Source: Bacillota bacterium (GTDB lineage Bacteria > Bacillota > Clostridia > Saccharofermentanales > DTU023). From it: a stretch of 8,854 nucleotides of DNA. Where the stretch lies: the NCBI GenBank assembly GCA_023388605.1, contig JAEWFX010000001.1, positions 1 through 8,854 of the forward strand, in the 5' to 3' direction. The position numbers and the translations under genes were made by a program. Shown piece after piece: positions 5,644 through 8,854 of the stretch; position 1 is the stretch's first letter, and each line of letters begins with the position of its first letter. The notes beneath the pieces are model-generated. The model saw only the letters and a list, made by a program, of their open reading frames with translations. It was not told the DNA's origin and ran no database searches.

Positions 5644-6702
5644 ATGGACGAGAGGAATTACCAGTCACCAGTTCAGGGACAAGATGATTTTTTTGCTCAA
5701 GGGCAACAATTCGTCAACGATAATTTTGTCGATGATTTCGGTGATGCTGACTATAATGCTCAAACTGATTATACCCATCACGACCACTATGATGATCACA
5801 ACAATTATCGTGATAACGCTTATTCTGATCACGATGATTATGGTGTTCACTCTGACCAAAGACAAAGTCGTGATAATTATGATCAGGCAGACTATGGTCG
5901 TCAGCAGCAAACTCGTCAGATGAATAATAGAGAATTACAGACAAGAAGAACGCAGTCAGTCGATCAACGTGAGCGTGTGCGCAGACCGCGACAACAGCGT
6001 CAAAGACATGTGCCGCCTCGTCAAACTCAGCGTGGATCAGTCGATCGCACTGCTTTTGTAGATCAGGCCAGTCGCTATGGAGTTCAGGTATTAGCTGATC
6101 TAGGAGCTCTGTTCGGTAGAGTATTTTCTGGTCATCCGATCAACGCTTTCAGTGTCAAAATCAGTAGTATGACTGCAGGAATTCTCCTAGGTTTAGAGAT
6201 CTTGTTCGGAGGCTTCGTCTGGGGTCGTATATTGTCAGCTGTGGGTAATTCTGGCACGAGTGCTCTGAGTATGTTCGGCATCTCTTCCAGCGGTGTAAAG
6301 ATCTTCGGTGTAGCTTTTGGCTATGGTCTATTACAGATGCTGGTATCGACATTGGTGACCATCTTGATCTTCTTCTTGCTTGGTCTATTGTTTAAGAGTC
6401 GCAGCGAATCAGGCTTTTTAGATATCTTACGCACCATCGCTATAGCTGGTGCACCTCAGTTATTGGGTGCTGTCTTGGTGATCGTTATCAGTATGTTCGC
6501 CCCAATGACTGCCTGCGGTTTGATGTTAGGATTTTTGATCCATTACATGATTTATCTGTACGCCGGTTTCCAGAAATGCCACGATACAGAGAAGACCAGC
6601 CCCTATTGGTTCTTCTTGATCTTGATCCTCGTCCAACTCTTTATCTTCTTACAGACCTGGTCACAAATCATCAAATCTGTTCTAACTAGTTTCCAACTTT
6701 AG
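5644..6702 (+). CDS. Multi-pass membrane protein, Yip1-like, with charged N-terminal tail
   Basis: 352 residues from the ATG at 5644. Residues 1-90 are strongly hydrophilic, rich in Asp, His, Asn, Gln and Tyr, with clusters such as THHDHYDDHNNYRD (44-57). Residues 91-132 switch to Arg/Gln-rich and basic (RRPRQQRQRHVPPRQ at 113-127). The rest is membrane: likely helices near 175-197, 219-249, 263-285, 287-309 and 321-340, with polar loops SRSESG (252-257) and CHDTEKTSP (312-320). The five-helix layout, the preceding HPINAF (164-169) and the small/aromatic residue pattern resemble Yip1-domain (YIP1 family) bacterial proteins, where a long disordered or zinc-ribbon N-terminus before the helices is common. 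I cannot confirm the family by eye. The tail should be cytoplasmic. It might bind metal, nucleic acid or polyanions; nothing in the sequence decides this. It lies 67 bases after the P-loop gene and 13 bases before the MATE gene. Confidence 0.7.
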   Translation: MDERNYQSPVQGQDDFFAQGQQFVNDNFVDDFGDADYNAQTDYTHHDHYDDHNNYRDNAYSDHDDYGVHSDQRQSRDNYDQADYGRQQQTRQMNNRELQTRRTQSVDQRERVRRPRQQRQRHVPPRQTQRGSVDRTAFVDQASRYGVQVLADLGALFGRVFSGHPINAFSVKISSMTAGILLGLEILFGGFVWGRILSAVGNSGTSALSMFGISSSGVKIFGVAFGYGLLQMLVSTLVTILIFFLLGLLFKSRSESGFLDILRTIAIAGAPQLLGAVLVIVISMFAPMTACGLMLGFLIHYMIYLYAGFQKCHDTEKTSPYWFFLILILVQLFIFLQTWSQIIKSVLTSFQL

Positions 6703-6715
6703 TAGGTAGAGATCC

Positions 6716-8089
6716 GTGCAGGACTCTGTTGAGCAGACACAAAAATTAGAAAATCAATTGCTGAGCGGACCAATTATTTCATCGTTGGTTCGCTTAGCTT
6801 TACCCATCACTGCAACTGCCTTCGTCCAGATGACCTACAGTTTGGTCGATATGTTTTGGATTGGACGCATCGGCACTGAAGCTGTGGCGGCTGTTGGTGC
6901 CGGCGGCATGATGTTGTGGTTTGCCGAAGGCTTATTGCTTTTCTCTCGTGTAGGCGGACAAGTATTTACCGCCACCAATATCGGTGGAGGCAGACTGGAT
7001 AGTGCAAGACGCTATGCAGCAGCAGCTTTAGAGTTGGCTTTGCTTCTCGCCAGTGGTTTTGCCCTTTTGATGATCACGTTGCGTTCGCAGATGATCGGGC
7101 TATTCAATTTTGACAATGCTCACACGATCTTGATGGGCAAACAGTATTTAGTCATCACCTCTATCGGTGTTATCTTCGCTTTCTGGGGTAATACTCTATC
7201 TTCTTTGAGCATTGCTGCTGGTGATAGCAAGACACCCTTTATCATCAACAGCATAGGTTTGGTGATGAATATCGTATTAGATCCTGTATTGATTTTCACC
7301 TTTGATTTAGGTGTGCCAGGTGCAGCTTTTGCGACAGCCGGTTCACAACTTTTGGTCGCCTTGGGAATGAGTGTCACGGTGTTGCGGTGCCATACTTTTT
7401 ACAAATTACCATTCAAGCGATCAGATGATCGTTTGGCAGAATACAAGCAATTACTACGCTTCGGTACAGCACCTGCCATCGAATCTATGGGCTTTACTGT
7501 TATCGCCATCATTCTCTCACGCTTAGTATCAAATTTTGGTGAAGTATCTTTTGCTGTACAGCGAATTGGTACGCAGATCGAAGCCGTCAGCTGGCGTACA
7601 GGCGATGGTTTTGCTAATTCTATCCGTGCTTTCGTATCGCAAAATTATGGTGCACGTAAATTTGAACGAGCGTTGAAGGGTCAAAGGATGATCACACGTA
7701 TTATGGTCTCCTTCGGTGTAATCAACGGTATTCTACTCTATCTTTTAGCTGATCCTCTGTTCTCTCTTTTCAGCTACGACAGTGCAGTTATCGCCGGTGG
7801 TGTGAGCTACCTACGTATCTTAGCTTGGTCTCAAGCCTTCATGTGTTTGGAGATCATCACGGCTGGTTCCTTCAATGGCTTTGGTGAGAGCGCCATACCT
7901 TCATCTACTACTCTATTTTTGACAGCATTGCGTATTCCTATGGCCTATCTACTCACGCCTTATCTGGGAATTGATGGTGTATGGATATCTATCACAGTCA
8001 GTAGTATATTGAAGGGCATAGTGTTAAAGTTACTTTATCGTAATTACTGTCATAGAAAAATTTATCCGCAGATGCAGGCTTTAGCCTAA
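6716..8089 (+). CDS. MATE family multidrug/sodium-coupled efflux transporter
   Basis: 457 residues, typical of NorM/MepA-like MATE exporters, which move cationic drugs or metabolites outward in exchange for Na+ or H+. Two six-helix halves are visible. The first contains LALPITATAFVQMTYSLVD (27-45), the SIAAGDSKTP loop (165-174) and the family-typical NIVLDPVLIF with GVPGAAFAT (185-207). The second begins near 250 and carries IGTQIEAVSW (284-293), SQNYGARKFERA (308-319) and the late FNGFGESAIPS segment (386-396). The start is a GTG at 6716 after TAGGTAGAG (6703-6711). The next ATG, Met39, would remove the first helix, so the GTG is preferred. The substrate cannot be told from sequence. The gene is 13 bases downstream of the tailed membrane protein gene and 25 bases before the protease gene, so it is very likely co-transcribed. 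Confidence 0.93.
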   Translation: MQDSVEQTQKLENQLLSGPIISSLVRLALPITATAFVQMTYSLVDMFWIGRIGTEAVAAVGAGGMMLWFAEGLLLFSRVGGQVFTATNIGGGRLDSARRYAAAALELALLLASGFALLMITLRSQMIGLFNFDNAHTILMGKQYLVITSIGVIFAFWGNTLSSLSIAAGDSKTPFIINSIGLVMNIVLDPVLIFTFDLGVPGAAFATAGSQLLVALGMSVTVLRCHTFYKLPFKRSDDRLAEYKQLLRFGTAPAIESMGFTVIAIILSRLVSNFGEVSFAVQRIGTQIEAVSWRTGDGFANSIRAFVSQNYGARKFERALKGQRMITRIMVSFGVINGILLYLLADPLFSLFSYDSAVIAGGVSYLRILAWSQAFMCLEIITAGSFNGFGESAIPSSTTLFLTALRIPMAYLLTPYLGIDGVWISITVSSILKGIVLKLLYRNYCHRKIYPQMQALA

Positions 8090-8114
8090 ACGTCATCCCT
8101 ATCGAGGAGTTTTT

Positions 8115-8854
8115 ATGTCTGATCTTGCTAGAATAGGTAATTTTGTTTTTGTAGAAGAGAGTTTTGTCGAAGAGATTCGTAGCAGAGTCGCCATCTATGA
8201 ACATGAACGTACAAAGGCGAAATTAGTATTGATGCCGAATGAAGACAGCAATAAAGTTTTCATGGTGCAACTTCCTACTCTCCCGCAAGACGATAGTGGT
8301 GTGGCACATATCATCGAACACTCAGTGCTCTGCGGTTCGAAGAAATATCCCGTCAAGGAACCTTTTGTCACCTTGCTCAAGAGTTCGCTGCAGACTTTTC
8401 TCAATGCTATGACTTTTCCTGATATGACTGTCTATCCCGTCGCCAGTCAAAATCAGAAAGATTTCCACAACCTGATCGATGTTTACCTGGATGCGGTGTT
8501 CCATCCCCTGATTGCAGAGGATGAGCTGATTTTCCGTCAAGAAGGCTGGCATCTAGAGTTAGATGAACACGGAGAACCTTTTTTCAACGGTGTAGTCTAC
8601 AACGAGATGAAGGGAGCGATGTCCGATGCCACTTATCTATTGATGGATAAGGCGGGCAAAATGCTCCTAGATAATATCTATGCTCATAATAGCGGTGGTT
8701 CACCTCGTGCCATCGTGGATCTAACCTATGCTGATTTTGTGGATTTTCATCAAAAGTGGTACCATCCGTCGAATGCCATCTTTTATGTGTACGGTGATTT
8801 CGACGCAGAGGATGCTGTAGCTCAGATCGAAGAAGCGATCGCTGATTTCGAATT
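8115..8854 (+). CDS. PreP-like M16C zinc metallopeptidase, N-terminal part (partial)
   Basis: 246 codons are visible before the right edge; full-length family members have about 970 residues. The inverted zinc motif HXXEH is intact as H65-I-I-E68-H69, where E68 is the catalytic base and H65/H69 bind zinc. The third ligand is E164 in VVYNEMKGAMSD (161-171), 95 residues downstream, as expected for the family. Other PreP/Cym1-type blocks are SVLCGSKKYPVKEPF (70-84), FLNAMTFPDMTVYPVASQN (95-113), VYLDAVFHPL (123-132), RQEGWHLE (141-148) and YHPSNA (216-221). Organellar PreP degrades targeting peptides and other short unfolded peptides in a closed chamber; bacterial members are thought to do similar peptide clearance. 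No signal peptide is seen, so it is cytoplasmic. GAGGAG at 8104-8109 lies 5 bases before the ATG. It directly follows the MATE gene. Confidence 0.93.
   Translation, partial: MSDLARIGNFVFVEESFVEEIRSRVAIYEHERTKAKLVLMPNEDSNKVFMVQLPTLPQDDSGVAHIIEHSVLCGSKKYPVKEPFVTLLKSSLQTFLNAMTFPDMTVYPVASQNQKDFHNLIDVYLDAVFHPLIAEDELIFRQEGWHLELDEHGEPFFNGVVYNEMKGAMSDATYLLMDKAGKMLLDNIYAHNSGGSPRAIVDLTYADFVDFHQKWYHPSNAIFYVYGDFDAEDAVAQIEEAIADFE

Noticed and set aside
5760..5860. Tandem repeat or CRISPR-like pattern in the GATCAC/GATGAT-rich stretch
   Set aside because: The units are irregular in length and sequence with no constant spacer; low-complexity coding for Asp/His/Tyr explains them.
5665..5944. Ile/Thr/Val-rich and His/Asp-rich frames on both strands, looking like small membrane peptides
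   Set aside because: They are other-frame readings of the GAT/CAC/AAT-rich DNA coding for the Asp/His tail; the hydrophobicity follows from the triplet composition.
8195..8552. Two minus-strand frames at the right end
   Set aside because: They lie opposite the PreP-like gene, which has the complete HXXEH motif and the third zinc ligand in frame.

Overview
The window looks like chromosomal DNA of a Gram-positive, probably clostridial (Bacillota) bacterium. The evidence is strong AGGAGG-type ribosome binding sites, a DUF4015-type putative glycoside hydrolase with an N-terminal membrane anchor, a P-loop/Asp23-like protein of a type I associate with Clostridia, and compact co-directional gene packing. 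This placement is inferred from gene content, and I cannot name a genus.

Left part (1-1102): the N-terminal 100 codons of a secreted protein run off the left edge on the minus strand, behind a good sigma-A-type promoter. Next to it is a start-less open frame ending at 569 that resembles the end of a winged-helix DNA-binding domain and is probably a gene remnant. It is followed at once by a single-domain cupin gene (579-1061).

Middle (1103-2594): a minus-strand gene for a membrane-anchored DUF4015 putative glycoside hydrolase converges on the cupin gene. It diverges from the long plus-strand cluster across a 64-base region holding a perfect TATTATATAATA palindrome.

Right part (2595-8854, all plus strand): a NUDIX-fold protein whose catalytic box is lost; YigZ/IMPACT; YebC/TACO1; a P-loop NTPase joined to an Asp23-like domain; a multi-pass membrane protein with an Asp/His/Tyr-rich then Arg/Gln-rich N-terminal tail; a MATE exporter; and the first 246 codons of a PreP-like M16C zinc metalloprotease that runs off the right edge. 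Gaps are 6-67 bases and no convincing terminator is visible, so these may form one or two transcripts. YigZ and YebC belong to families tied to translation. The others are membrane, transport or peptide-turnover proteins, so this reads as a housekeeping cluster, not a mobile or defence island.

I found no tRNA, rRNA, CRISPR array, insertion sequence or phage gene. The least explained items are the P-loop/Asp23-like fusion, the dead NUDIX protein, the charged tail of the membrane protein, and the winged-helix remnant ahead of the cupin.
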